Shown here in pieces: positions 55,396-63,804 of a stretch of 64,000 bases of DNA. The number at the start of each line of letters is the position of its first letter. Position 1 is the first letter of the stretch. Source of the DNA: Amycolatopsis rubida (GTDB taxonomy: Bacteria > Actinomycetota > Actinomycetes > Mycobacteriales > Pseudonocardiaceae); NCBI RefSeq assembly GCF_900115345.1, contig NZ_FOWC01000010.1:186001-250000 (forward strand). The letters are read 5' to 3'. The notes below the pieces were generated by a model that was not told where the DNA came from, searched no databases, and saw only the letters and a list, made by a program, of their open reading frames with translations. The position numbers and the translations under genes were made by a program.

Positions 55396-56277
55396 TCACC
55401 CGTGACGCTTGCGGACCCTGCTCGATGCGATGCGTCCTCGCCGCACTCCGCTACCGGAGCCCCGCTTGGCGTCCTTGAGGAATTCGCGCACTGGCGGAAG
55501 CGCCGAGTCGTTGGCCGGAGGGCGGGGGGCTGCGTGCCCGCTGCGGCCCCCGCCCTCGGTCGTCAAGTTGCGGGTCTTGTACGGGCGGTACCACTCCAGC
55601 CACGCGCGCGCCGCAGGAAGTTGAGTTCTGCTCCACAGGCGCTTGGTTCGTCGGCGGCCCTCGGCCTTCGGAGGGTCCACAACGGGTCGGGGGAACGGCA
55701 CGGGCTGCGTGGGGCTGTCGTACCAGCCTTGCACGGACGGCTTGGTGACTCCCAGTTCGGCGGCCAGCTGCGTGATCGTGAGCATGTCCGCCTCGTCGGT
55801 CTCATCGTGTTCCCCGGACGGCGACGATGCGTCTGGGGGGTCCGGGTTCGCGCCGATGGCGGTGAGGAAGTCGTCGAGCACGGCAAGGTGGGCGGAGAGG
55901 CGACCGGCTGTGCGGTTCTCCCCCTGGTTGCCGGAGTCGCGCCGCATTTGGTCCCGGGCGTAGGCCGCGACTTCGCGGATGGAGTCCAGCACCGGGTCCA
56001 TCGTCATGGGACTGTCGGCGACCGGCTTGCGGCTGATGTTCTCCGGTTTGGGTCCGCGTTTGATCAGCTTGCGATTCTCGTTCCACCTCTCGAACTCGGG
56101 CCAGCGATCGGCACGCCACATCGGTTGGGGCGCTGGTTTGTCCGGGCGTGGCAGCGGTGCCTCCGACTCGGGGCCATACCGCTTAAGCCAGTTGCTGACG
56201 GCCGAGGGGGTCACGTTGAAACGCTTCGCCAAGGTCGTGACCGTCAGCATGGGGACGTTGTTGGAAGAGGGCGACAC
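55396..56277 (-). CDS. Twin helix-turn-helix DNA-binding protein
   Basis: A 293-residue protein with two similar helix-turn-helix segments: about residues 10-35 (MLTVTTLAKRFNVTPSAVSN) and about 165-190 (MLTITQLAAELGVTKPSVQG). Each is followed by a Trp and a Pro-rich wing (PLPRPD..PMW; PFPRPVVDPP), as in MerR/excisionase-like winged HTHs. Basic Arg-rich C terminus (RRGRIASSRVRKRHG). GTG 56277 has GGGAGG 4 nt upstream. An operator of the palindrome family lies 80 nt upstream (56357-56375), suggesting autoregulation; this makes it a candidate regulator of the other copies, an inference from position only. Confidence 0.72.
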   Translation of the reverse strand: MSPSSNNVPMLTVTTLAKRFNVTPSAVSNWLKRYGPESEAPLPRPDKPAPQPMWRADRWPEFERWNENRKLIKRGPKPENISRKPVADSPMTMDPVLDSIREVAAYARDQMRRDSGNQGENRTAGRLSAHLAVLDDFLTAIGANPDPPDASSPSGEHDETDEADMLTITQLAAELGVTKPSVQGWYDSPTQPVPFPRPVVDPPKAEGRRRTKRLWSRTQLPAARAWLEWYRPYKTRNLTTEGGGRSGHAAPRPPANDSALPPVREFLKDAKRGSGSGVRRGRIASSRVRKRHG

Positions 56278-56356
56278 AGGTCCTCCCGGCCGTGTGGGGA
56301 TTCGTTGGATTGCCGCAGTCTCAGGAAATTCCCTCGCCGAACCACAGCAACTGAAC

Positions 56357-56375
56357 CATACCCCCGGTAGGTATT
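56357..56375. promoter_or_regulatory. Palindromic operator, copy 2
   Basis: CATACC-CCCGGTA-GGTATT, matching TATACC-N7-GGTATA in 10 of 12 arm positions, 80 nt upstream of the twin-HTH start and next to an AT-rich -10-like stretch (TATTTATAG). Confidence 0.6.
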
Positions 56376-56742
56376 TATAGAGTGGTTTGAGCTGCCGCTT
56401 TCTTCTTTATGCGCAAATACATTCCGGTCGCGCCCCCAGAGGTGCGACGCGAGAACGCAATCGCCGCGTTCTCCGAGATCGCCGACCGTTTGGCAGCCGG
56501 GGGGGGAACACGGCAATGGCCGGCCTGCGGGGGCCTGGCCCTCCGGTTGAGCGGAACTGTTCGTAGTCGACTCGCAGGCCGCGTCGGCGATGGCCGCGGC
56601 GGCCGCCTGGCGGACAAGTTCATCAGCTCGGGCGGGAAGGGCCTCGTTCGCCCGGCCCGGGTCCGAGGGGTAACGGGGAGCCTCGGCTGCTCCTTCGTCG
56701 ACCAGCGCGGGCCGTCCGTTCCTTTCCGAGACCGTGTGGGAT
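56376..56742. other. Region with ambiguous coding, possibly a decayed gene
   Basis: Two short frames look partly protein-like: plus strand from ATG 56409 (MRKYIPVAPPEVRRENAIAA, then a helix to about 56500) and minus strand about 56710-56520 (DELVRQAAAAAIADAACES). A run of eight G at about 56501-56508 breaks both. No ribosome site supports either. I cannot assign a gene; a frameshifted remnant is possible. Confidence 0.3.
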
Positions 56743-56786
56743 CGTCCCGGCCTCCGCGACGACGGTGCGTTGCGGAGGCCGGGACG
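56743..56786 (-). terminator. Terminator-like hairpin after the ASCH gene
   Basis: CGTCCCGGCCTCCGC (56743-56757) pairs perfectly with GCGGAGGCCGGGACG (56772-56786) over a 14-nt loop, 7 nt past the stop of the minus-strand gene. Confidence 0.72.
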
Positions 56787-56793
56787 GGGCGGG

Positions 56794-57954
56794 TCAGGTG
56801 CGCGGGCCGTTCGGGGTCAAGAGCGCCACGGAGCAGACGTCGATCGGCGCTTCTGAGCTCCTGGTCGCGCCGACCAGGTGGCGGGGGTCTGCGTCCATCG
56901 CGCGCTTCGCCGCCTCGAACCGGTCGGTTGCGCGCACGACGACCTCGGTGCGCTGCTCGTCGGCGCACAGCAGGGTCACCCGGTAGTTGTCTCCCTCGTG
57001 GTAGGCGTGCAGTCGTTCGCGCACGGCGGCGATCTCGGCCGCGCTGTCGGCGTCGCCGGTGTTCCGCAGCTCGTTGTCGAGAGCTGTGCGCACCCAGTCC
57101 AGGTGCGTGACGAAGCTGGCCCCCGGCCCGCCTCCGGCGTCCACTCGCGCCGCCTGTTCGGCATGCCGCGCCACCCGTGTCGCTGCCTCGCGCCACGCGG
57201 CTCGGCCGTGCGGCCGGGGGCGGCTGTCGGCTTCGTCGGTCAGCAGTCCGGCAACGGCGGCGAGGTGACCGGCCACTGAGGACTCCGGGACCTCGGCGGC
57301 CGCCCGGTCGCTCGGGTTCGCCGGTCGCGTCAGCCCGCCGCGTGTCCAGGCTTCGGCGACGACGGCGTGGGCGACCGCGAGCGGGACCTTGCGGTACATC
57401 CCCAGCATTCCGGGACCGGCGAGCGGCGCGTGGAACACGCGGGGGTTCTCGAATTCCCAGTGGTAGGAGCCGGGCTCGCCCCAGGGACGGCAGCAGCCGT
57501 TGTCGTGGTGGACGCCGACCAGGTCCATCACGCCGAGGTAGCCGGTCGGCGCGTCCCGGGGGACCGCCGGAACCCGCATCTCGGCGGCGATGTCGCGGCC
57601 GCGGTCGTCCCACTTGCGACCGGAGTGGATCACGACGGGCCCGCGCCACGAGGTCGCCCGGGTCCGGTTCTCCACCGGCTTTCCCCGCTCCAGCAGGGAC
57701 GTCCCCCACGGTTGCCGCGTGGACATCACCCGCAGGCCGAACAGCTCCACGGTGGTGAACTGGTATTCCTGCGGATCCTCGTCCTGGTAGCAGCAGAGGC
57801 AGCTGGCCGTGAGCCGGTAGCCGTGCGGGCACTCGGCCGCGCGTGCGGCGTCATGGCCGGCGCCGGAGATCCAGTACTGCGGGTGGGCGAATAGGTCGCC
57901 GACGCTCGGCGGCGGCAGCTGATCGTGCGGACGGGACGCGGTCACGGCGTTCAT
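56794..57954 (-). CDS. ASCH-domain protein
   Basis: A 386-residue protein with an ASCH domain (about residues 65-180), recognised by RQPWGTSLLERGKPVENRT and WRGPVVIHSGRKWDDRG. ASCH domains are PUA-like folds thought to bind RNA or modified nucleotides. An N-terminal segment has paired Cys (RLTASCLCCYQDED) and an HxxC, perhaps a metal site. The C-terminal helical part (about 260-330) precedes a domain ending DVCSVALLTPNGPRT. ATG 57954 follows AAAGGA at a longish distance. The operator copy at 58196 lies upstream and a strong hairpin follows. Substrate unknown. Confidence 0.72.
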   Translation of the reverse strand: MNAVTASRPHDQLPPPSVGDLFAHPQYWISGAGHDAARAAECPHGYRLTASCLCCYQDEDPQEYQFTTVELFGLRVMSTRQPWGTSLLERGKPVENRTRATSWRGPVVIHSGRKWDDRGRDIAAEMRVPAVPRDAPTGYLGVMDLVGVHHDNGCCRPWGEPGSYHWEFENPRVFHAPLAGPGMLGMYRKVPLAVAHAVVAEAWTRGGLTRPANPSDRAAAEVPESSVAGHLAAVAGLLTDEADSRPRPHGRAAWREAATRVARHAEQAARVDAGGGPGASFVTHLDWVRTALDNELRNTGDADSAAEIAAVRERLHAYHEGDNYRVTLLCADEQRTEVVVRATDRFEAAKRAMDADPRHLVGATRSSEAPIDVCSVALLTPNGPRT

Positions 57955-58195
57955 CGGAGGTCGATTCCTTTCTCTGGAGCAATCGTCAGCCCGGTCTCGA
58001 TCCCGGGGATACCGCGGGAGGGCGGTGTTTCGAGCGCACGATCGGCATCGGGGCGCAGGGGCTGGCTCACGCGGGGAGGCGCTGTCTGCACGGGTTGCCC
58101 AGAGGCTGGCCACGCTGTCCGGAGGTACGCGACGGCGCGGGATTTTCTGCGCCCGCAAGGGGATCCGGTGGGCGTGCTCGCCGACAGGTCGAGCA

Positions 58196-58214
58196 TATAC
58201 CCCACTGGGGTATA
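58196..58214. promoter_or_regulatory. Palindromic operator, copy 3 (perfect)
   Basis: TATACC-CCACTGG-GGTATA, with perfect arms (indeed TATACCCC/GGGGTATA), about 240 nt upstream of the ASCH gene start. The surrounding 57955-58316 holds no other gene I can support. Confidence 0.65.
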
Positions 58215-58275
58215 TTGGGTGTTGGGCGGCGCGCGCCTCGGAACGGTGTGCGTTTTTGGCCCGGTCGGGACGGAA

Positions 58276-58303
58276 CGCCGGTCACGGCGGCCCGGGACCG
58301 GCG
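58276..58303 (-). terminator. Weak terminator-like hairpin after the 58317 gene
   Basis: CGCCGGTC (58276-58283) pairs with GACCGGCG (58296-58303) over a 12-nt loop, 14 nt past the stop. Confidence 0.4.
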
Positions 58304-58316
58304 GGGGTGTGCGCGG

Positions 58317-59192
58317 CTAGTCGATGGTCACGAGCCTGCGGCACCTCTCCAGCGGGTGAACCTGGCCTGAGGCGATCAGCCCGAGCTCGCACCAGTACTC
58401 GAACCTGGTCAGCGGGGCACGGGGGTCGATCCGGCAGGTGCACCAGGCGCGGTGGTTGACGGGAAGCTCGTCGCTGGCGAGGACGTAGTAGGGATGGCGG
58501 TCGTGCTGGTGCACGCCGTTGACGTGGAGGCCGTCCACAGTGGCTTCCTGCTTCCAGAATGCGGCGCCGATGGTGCCGAGCTTCCCGGCGATCTCGTCCT
58601 GGGTGAGGGTGTGCGGAACGAGGAGGGGCTTCCACTCGCGGCCGTTGTAGATCTGCCAGTCGCCGCCGGACGCACGCCGGGTGCTGGGGCTTTCGTCGAG
58701 GATTTCGGCCCGGAGCTCCCGGTCTTCGCGCATGATCGCGATCCGGTGGAGTTCGGTCACGTCGCCGCGAATGGCCGCCCCGCTGGAGAATTCGACGAAT
58801 TCGCGCACCAGCGTGGTGTTGTTTCGCCGCATGGCATCGACCATTTGGGCGGTCTTCTGCTCATACAGCACGGCGTCGAACAGGACTGCTTCTTCGCTCA
58901 GCGGCAGGCCGTCTTCGCGGCACTGCTTGACGTAGGCCCGCATCTCGTGCCAGCCGAACCGGTCGGGGTCGCTGGGCACGAACTGGGTGCCCCGGCGGTC
59001 TCCTTCGTGGGACAGGGAGCCGATGTGGCCGAGCTGCGGGTGCAGGATGTCGGCGGTGAATGTGTAGCCGTCAGCGTGCGGCAATTCCTTGTAGTTGCGG
59101 ACTTCCAGGGTGGTCGAGGCGTCGATGCCGGAGTGCGGCCAGTGCACGAGCGGGGTCGGTTCGGCCCGCTCGGGCGCGGTCGTGTTGCTCAC
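58317..59192 (-). CDS. Unknown 291-residue protein (paralogue of the 60271 gene)
   Basis: A 291-residue protein of unknown function. Its central and C-terminal parts (MRAYVKQCREDGLPLSEEAV, MRRNNTTLVREF, ELHRIA, GGDWQIYNGREWK, HRAWCTCRIDPRAPLTRFEY) are closely shared with the frameshifted gene at 59602-60271. The N-terminal about 85 residues are unique to this copy. GTG 59192 has AAGGAG 6 nt upstream. A perfect operator (59387-59405) lies upstream. CTC plus a later ERC Cys could bind metal, but no enzyme family is recognised. Confidence 0.68.
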   Translation of the reverse strand: MSNTTAPERAEPTPLVHWPHSGIDASTTLEVRNYKELPHADGYTFTADILHPQLGHIGSLSHEGDRRGTQFVPSDPDRFGWHEMRAYVKQCREDGLPLSEEAVLFDAVLYEQKTAQMVDAMRRNNTTLVREFVEFSSGAAIRGDVTELHRIAIMREDRELRAEILDESPSTRRASGGDWQIYNGREWKPLLVPHTLTQDEIAGKLGTIGAAFWKQEATVDGLHVNGVHQHDRHPYYVLASDELPVNHRAWCTCRIDPRAPLTRFEYWCELGLIASGQVHPLERCRRLVTID

Positions 59193-59386
59193 GCGTTTCT
59201 CCTTCGGATGTGTTCAATCTGTCGACGGCGCCGGGGCGTCACTCCCGTGGCCGGGGCTGTTCTGTCCCTGAGCGTGTTGCATGCCAGCCTGGACGGACTG
59301 GTGGTCTGTTCGACGTCAGGCGCGGCGGGTGAGGAATTTCCCCTCGCCCGGCGGGATCCGGAGCGCGCGCTTCGACATCACGACCA

Positions 59387-59405
59387 TATACCGGCTACGG
59401 GTATA
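59387..59405. promoter_or_regulatory. Palindromic operator, copy 4 (perfect arms)
   Basis: TATACC-GGCTACG-GGTATA, 195 nt upstream of the GTG at 59192. The arms match copy 3 exactly while the spacer differs, as expected for a dimer-binding site. The rest of 59193-59544 shows no supported gene. Confidence 0.65.
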
Positions 59406-59544
59406 GGAGCGGCTGTGCTGGGCGCGCATCGAAACGGTGAGCGTTTCCGGCTGCCCGGTGCGGGATGCCCGCCCCGGCGGTCTCCCCGGGCGAGCCCGGA
59501 CGCGGGATTCGGCCGCTGTCGTCCTTGGGGCGCAACGGAAGAGC

Positions 59545-59577
59545 GCCGGGCCGCCCCGGCGGAAGGGGCGGCCCGGC
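59545..59577 (-). terminator. Terminator-like hairpin after the 59602 gene
   Basis: GCCGGGCCGCCCC (59545-59557) pairs perfectly with GGGGCGGCCCGGC (59565-59577) over a 7-nt loop, 25 nt past the stop. Confidence 0.7.
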
Positions 59578-59601
59578 CCGGGCACGGCAGGGGGCGGGCG
59601 G

Positions 59602-60271
59602 CTAGTCGAGGGTCACGAGCTTGCGGCACTTCTCCACCGCGTGGGCCTGCCCGGAGGCGATCAGCCCGTCGTCGGACCAGTACTCGAACCTGGCCAGCGG
59701 GGCACGGGGGCCGATCCGGCAGGCGCACCACGCGCTGCTGTCGACGGGAATCCCGTCGCCGGCCGAGAACGTAGTAGAGCAAGCGGGGATGCGAGTCGAC
59801 GGCGCTGCCGCCGAGCCCCTCCGCGGCGGCGTCTCGATCGCCCGCCCAGCCGCGGATGGTCTCCATCTTCGCCTGGATCTGCTCCCGGGTGAGGGTTTGC
59901 GGGGCGAGGAGACGCTTCCACTCGCGACCGTTGAACATCTGCCAGTCGCCTCCGAACTTAAGCTGGGTGCGCGGATCCTCGGCGAGGATCTGGAGCCGGA
60001 GCTCCCGGTCTGCCCGTAAAGCGGCGATCCGGTGCAGTTCGATCGGGAAACCGCGCCGCGCCTTGGCGCCGTCGGGGGTTGCGGGCCTGAACTCGCGGAC
60101 CAACGTGGTGTTGTTCCGCCGCATGGCGCGGACCATTTCCGCGCCGTCGTGTTCTTCCAGCACGGCCTCGAACAAGACCTCTTCGCGGGGGAGCGGCTCG
60201 CCGTCCTGGCGGCAGCGGCTGACGTAGTCGCGCATTTTCCGCTCCGGCGAGCGGCGGGTCCGACGGTTCAC
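59602..60271 (-). pseudogene. Frameshifted paralogue of the 59192 gene
   Basis: GTG 60271 overlaps the stop of the upstream gene (GTGA). The product follows the 59192 protein (MRDYVSRCRQDGEPLPREEV, MRRNNTTLVREF, GGDWQMFNGREWK) up to LLYYVLG. An extra G near 59765-59780 then shifts the frame; removing it restores AGDGIPVDSSAWCACRIGP and a C terminus ending KLVTLD at 59602. The interval is 670 nt, one more than whole codons. About 222 residues if restored, lacking the other copy's N-terminal extension. Real +1 mutation or sequencing error. Confidence 0.68.
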
Positions 60272-61482
60272 CGGGTCGCCTCGGCGATGTCGTGCCCGGC
60301 CCGCTCGCTCGGCCACAGCGGAAGCTGGCAGCGGCGGCATCCTCCGTCGTCGCTGCTCGGAAGATCGTGCGTCCTCAGGTCGATGCAGCCCATGGCCAAC
60401 GCCTCCGCCAGCGTCGCGGGCCTGCATTCCGCGCAGAATCCCCACGTCTCGGCGACGGGTCCGGTGAGCACCGTGTCGCGCCGGTGATTCCCGCCCCGGC
60501 AGAGAATCCCCGCCTGCAACAGCGCGCGTCGCAGGTCGACCAGTTGGCCGTCGGCGATGAGGTCGATGGCCTGGCCCGCCAGTCCGAGCATCTCCGATGT
60601 CCGCGCGACCCGGAGCCACTGTTCCTCGGTCAGCTGCGTGCCGGGCGGAAGCTCGGCGAACGTCTCCAGCGACGCGGCGCTCAGCGTCACCGTCGGCACG
60701 CCGCGCCGACGGCCCAGTTCCCGGATGAGGTAGGCGACATCTTGGTGGCCGATGGTGTCGACGTCGTAGAGGTACGCGGCGTCGAGGTGTGCGCGCAGGT
60801 CCAGGTGGGCGCGGCCGAGGCCCGACACCTGCCGTTCCTCGTGACGGCGGCTGTCGAGGTCGTTGAGTTCTGCGAGGACCCCGTCGGCGTAGTCGCGGGC
60901 GTCGTCGGAGAGTCCGTCCAGTTCGCCGAGGATCGAGCGCCGGAGGATGGCGGTGACGTCTTCGTCCGCCCGGTCGGTGAGGACGGCGTGGGCGGCGATG
61001 GTGTGGGAGTGGTCGAGTTCGCGGGCGAGTCCGAGCAGGGCGCGCGCCCACCATTCGGCGTCCTGCTCGCTCAGGAATCGCGGCGTGCCGGGCGCGGGGA
61101 AGTCGAGAAACCCGCTGAACGGCGCGGCGTAGCGCAGCACGACGTCGCCGGTCTCCGGCGACCAGCGCGAGGCGGTGGCGGTGCGCACGGTGGGCGCGAG
61201 CGGCTCGATCCAGATCTCCGCCGGAGCGGCGATGCCGCGTTCGGGCTCGCGGAGCCGGTGGACGCAGGCGAGCAGTTGCGCGGCCGCGGCGCGGGCGCTG
61301 GCCGCGGTGAACACGACCGGCCGGCCGCCGGGTTGGGCAGGACGCGCCGTCACGCTGATCTTCTGGCCTCGCAGCAGGGCGGTCCGGCCGACGGCCCGCA
61401 GGGTTCCGTCGGGGGCGAACTCGTAGTCGGCCGTGTCGGGCCGGGGCGGCAGTGCCACGCGGGCGGGGTGTGCGAACGACAT
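60268..61482 (-). CDS. Unknown 404-residue protein
   Basis: A 404-residue protein of unknown function. The N-terminal part is beta-rich (YEFAPDGTLRAVGRTALLRG, VTARPAQPGGRPVVFTA), the middle is helical (about 150-290) and the C terminus holds Cys pairs (CAEC about 360, CRRC about 390) plus single Cys that could form a zinc site. ATG 61482 has AAGGAG upstream. The stop overlaps the GTG of the frameshifted 60271 gene, so the two are co-translated. Nothing hints at an enzymatic role. Confidence 0.62.
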   Translation of the reverse strand: MSFAHPARVALPPRPDTADYEFAPDGTLRAVGRTALLRGQKISVTARPAQPGGRPVVFTAASARAAAAQLLACVHRLREPERGIAAPAEIWIEPLAPTVRTATASRWSPETGDVVLRYAAPFSGFLDFPAPGTPRFLSEQDAEWWARALLGLARELDHSHTIAAHAVLTDRADEDVTAILRRSILGELDGLSDDARDYADGVLAELNDLDSRRHEERQVSGLGRAHLDLRAHLDAAYLYDVDTIGHQDVAYLIRELGRRRGVPTVTLSAASLETFAELPPGTQLTEEQWLRVARTSEMLGLAGQAIDLIADGQLVDLRRALLQAGILCRGGNHRRDTVLTGPVAETWGFCAECRPATLAEALAMGCIDLRTHDLPSSDDGGCRRCQLPLWPSERAGHDIAEATR

Positions 61483-61543
61483 TGCTGGTTGCTCCTTGGC
61501 AGAACAGTGGTTGACGGGAAGAAGGAAGCGGGAACGGCCCGGG

Positions 61544-62176
61544 TCAGAGCCCGCAGCGTTCGGCCCGGGCGTCCGGGCGGCAGTAGAGGCCGTCGCACCC
61601 GCGCGGGCAGATGTCCGGCCCCGGACCGCCGTGGGCGATGCGCACCAGCTGCTCGGCGGTCGCCTCGGCGGCCAGCCGCGCGCGCCAGCGCAGGTCCCGG
61701 TCGCCGTCCGCGACGTGGTCGAGCAGCGCCCGTTTCTCCGCGTCGGTGTAGTCGGCGGATTCCCGCTCGGACGCGAGCGCCGCCAGGGCAGTGACGGTGT
61801 AGGCGGGCAGCGGGACAGCGGCCGCGCCGGCGGGGACGGACAGGTCGGCCTCGGCCCACTCCCACGGATGGGAGATGCGGTACAGGCCCCGTTCGTCGGG
61901 CCGGATCTGCTCCGGGGTGTAGCCCTGGTCGTGCTCGTACCCGGTCTCGATCAGCTGTAGCGCGTCGCCGTGCCATTCGGCCCTGTGCAGCGGGTTGCTG
62001 CCGTGCAGCCAGGCGGCGTTCAGGCGGATGGCGATCCACTCGGCCACCGCCCGCCGGAACCCGGGGGAACCGTGCGGCTCGCCGGTCTCGGCGGGGAAGC
62101 ACGGGGCGCTGCCCGCGTGGACGAGCGTTTCGCCCGGACGCATGCGAATGGGGATCTTTTGAGGCGCACTGGACAC
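61544..62176 (-). CDS. Unknown 210-residue protein
   Basis: A 210-residue protein of unknown function, with AWLHGSNPLHRAEWHGDALQ, LYRISHPWEWAEADLS and a C-terminal Cys cluster (ICPRGCDGLYCRPD) that may bind metal. GTG 62176 has GAAAGG upstream. It starts a short operon with the 61482 gene (61-nt gap). The upstream 62177-62345 separates it from the next terminator and should hold its promoter; no operator copy is visible there. Confidence 0.62.
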   Translation of the reverse strand: MSSAPQKIPIRMRPGETLVHAGSAPCFPAETGEPHGSPGFRRAVAEWIAIRLNAAWLHGSNPLHRAEWHGDALQLIETGYEHDQGYTPEQIRPDERGLYRISHPWEWAEADLSVPAGAAAVPLPAYTVTALAALASERESADYTDAEKRALLDHVADGDRDLRWRARLAAEATAEQLVRIAHGGPGPDICPRGCDGLYCRPDARAERCGL

Positions 62177-62345
62177 GACAGAACCTTTCTCGGACGGGGA
62201 AGGGGTTCGCTCTGATTCGGCATTCCGGGGCGTCGGCGCCGGAGCCTGCCGTTGATTGGAACTCTACCGGGCGAAACCTGGGAAAGGCCGATCCGTTCGC
62301 CCCGAATCGAATTCGTGCGCATTTTCCGGAATCGGGCCGCGCAAA

Positions 62346-62382
62346 AGGCCCGGCTCCCCGTTTGTTCCGGGGTGCCGGGCCT
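62346..62382 (-). terminator. Intrinsic terminator with U-tract, minus orientation
   Basis: AGGCCCGGC (62346-62354) pairs with GCCGGGCCT (62374-62382), with an inner CCCC/GGGG extension. On the minus strand the stem is followed by TTTTGC. It lies 22 nt past the stop at 62404. Confidence 0.75.
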
Positions 62383-62403
62383 CTCGTCATGCGGCGGCGG
62401 ACG

Positions 62404-62736
62404 CTACTTCACCGAGCGCCAGACGCAGTCTGTGTGCGCAGCCCAGAAGATCGCCCAATCTTTGTCCGTGGCGGCGAACACGACGATGTTGCACGGGCCG
62501 CACATCTCTGCCGTTTTTCCTTGTGCGGCCAGCAACGGGAGGATCTCGCGGCGTCGCGGAGCGCGGGACATGAGGTATTCGGCCTCGGCGCTGTCCGGCG
62601 CGCAACGGCACAGTTCCCCGCACCCGCCGAACATGAACGCGTCGTGGTCGAGGTCCAGGGGAGAAGGGACGTCGAAGCAGGGCACGTAGTCGGCCAGCCG
62701 CGTCGGCGCGGGCGCCGTGTCGTCAGGTGCGGTCAT
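62404..62736 (-). CDS. Small Cys-rich unknown protein
   Basis: A 110-residue protein with several Cys (FGGCGELCRCAPDS, MCGPCNIVVFAATD, HTDCVW), suggesting metal binding. ATG 62736 has GAGGGG upstream and lies inside the end of the preceding gene (14-nt overlap), so translation is coupled. A U-tract terminator follows. Family not recognised. Confidence 0.6.
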   Translation of the reverse strand: MTAPDDTAPAPTRLADYVPCFDVPSPLDLDHDAFMFGGCGELCRCAPDSAEAEYLMSRAPRRREILPLLAAQGKTAEMCGPCNIVVFAATDKDWAIFWAAHTDCVWRSVK

Positions 62737-63610
62737 GATCGGATTCCCCTCGGCCGGATGCGGTGAACTCGGCGGCGATCGCCGGGGCCAGCGCGGTGAG
62801 GGACGCGCGCCACGCTGCGGTGACGCCGTCCCAGAGTTGCCGCAGGACGCTGTCGAGGCAGGCGGCGTCGGCCTCCTCCAACGGCAGGTCCCTGCAGTCG
62901 TCGATCAGCTCGGTGCCGGGCCCGCCGACGCGGACGGGTTCCCCCGCGGCGGTCGTGACGTGCCACGTCTCGTAGCCGGGATAGAACGGGTCGCGGTCGT
63001 GCCGGAGGATCAGGCGCAGCCCGGCGCGGGTCGTGAGGTCGATCTCCGGCGCGATCACGGCGTGCCGGGTGAGGAACGGCCTGCCGCTGACGGTGGCCGG
63101 CCGGACGGCATTGATCGTGCCGTGCTGCCGGAAGCCCCGCAGGATGCGCAGGTCCGCGTCGACCACGGCGGCCGGGAGGGAAACCCTCGTCGGCGGGCCG
63201 CTCACGGCGATCGGCTCGTCCGGGCACTCGTCCTCGTCGGGCTCGTCGTCGGCGGCGTCCTGGTGCGCCGCTGGCCTGCCGGGGAAGTCCAGCAGGTCGG
63301 CGCACTCCTCGAAACGTCCGGCCTGCCACTTGTTCAGGTAGTCGCCGAGCAAGTACCGGGGCAGCAGGGCGCGGTTGCAATCGGCCGAGATCATCTCGTC
63401 GTCCCACGAGCCGTCGCCGCGCGGGTTGCTGGTGCCGGTGGACGCGGCGAGATCGAGCGCGCACCCGATCTTGCCGCTCGGCACACCGGCAGCGACCTGG
63501 CGGGCGGCGATCTGCGCGCGGGTGCCGATGGCCACCGGGAAGCCGTTGTTGCCGGACCAGACGGCATACAGGTCGAGGCCGCTCTTGGCGGAGAGGATGT
63601 ACTCGCTCAT
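62723..63610 (-). CDS. Unknown 295-residue protein
   Basis: A 295-residue acidic protein of unknown function. The N-terminal part reads YILSAKSGLDLYAVWSGNNG and IAARQVAAGVPSGKIGCALD; an acidic linker (about 125-145) is followed by a beta-rich part with RVSLPAAVVDADLRILRGF and YPGYETWHVTTAAGEPV. ATG 63610 follows GGGAGGG and overlaps the upstream stop (ATGA). Second gene of the terminal minus-strand operon. Confidence 0.62.
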   Translation of the reverse strand: MSEYILSAKSGLDLYAVWSGNNGFPVAIGTRAQIAARQVAAGVPSGKIGCALDLAASTGTSNPRGDGSWDDEMISADCNRALLPRYLLGDYLNKWQAGRFEECADLLDFPGRPAAHQDAADDEPDEDECPDEPIAVSGPPTRVSLPAAVVDADLRILRGFRQHGTINAVRPATVSGRPFLTRHAVIAPEIDLTTRAGLRLILRHDRDPFYPGYETWHVTTAAGEPVRVGGPGTELIDDCRDLPLEEADAACLDSVLRQLWDGVTAAWRASLTALAPAIAAEFTASGRGESDHDRT

Positions 63611-63804
63611 CAGCCCTCCCGACCGATTCGCTGGCAGCGGCCCACGAGGTCGCGCTGCGCGTCGAGACGGGCCCGTAACGACAGCGTCAACGCGACTTCG
63701 CGGGTCGTGGCGTAGCCGACCGAGGCCAACGCGTCGACCCAGTCGACACAGCCAGCGGTTCCGCCGCCTTCGCCGCAGAACCAGTCAATGTCAGGGGATT
63801 CCAT
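63610..63804 (-). CDS. Small unknown protein, first gene of the terminal operon
   Basis: A 64-residue protein (MESPDIDWFCGEGGGTAGCV, then a helix with TTREVALTLSLRARLDAQRD). ATG 63804 is chosen as the first start after the upstream non-coding region; longer frames lack coding character. Its stop overlaps the next start (ATGA). Function unknown. Confidence 0.5.
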   Translation of the reverse strand: MESPDIDWFCGEGGGTAGCVDWVDALASVGYATTREVALTLSLRARLDAQRDLVGRCQRIGREG

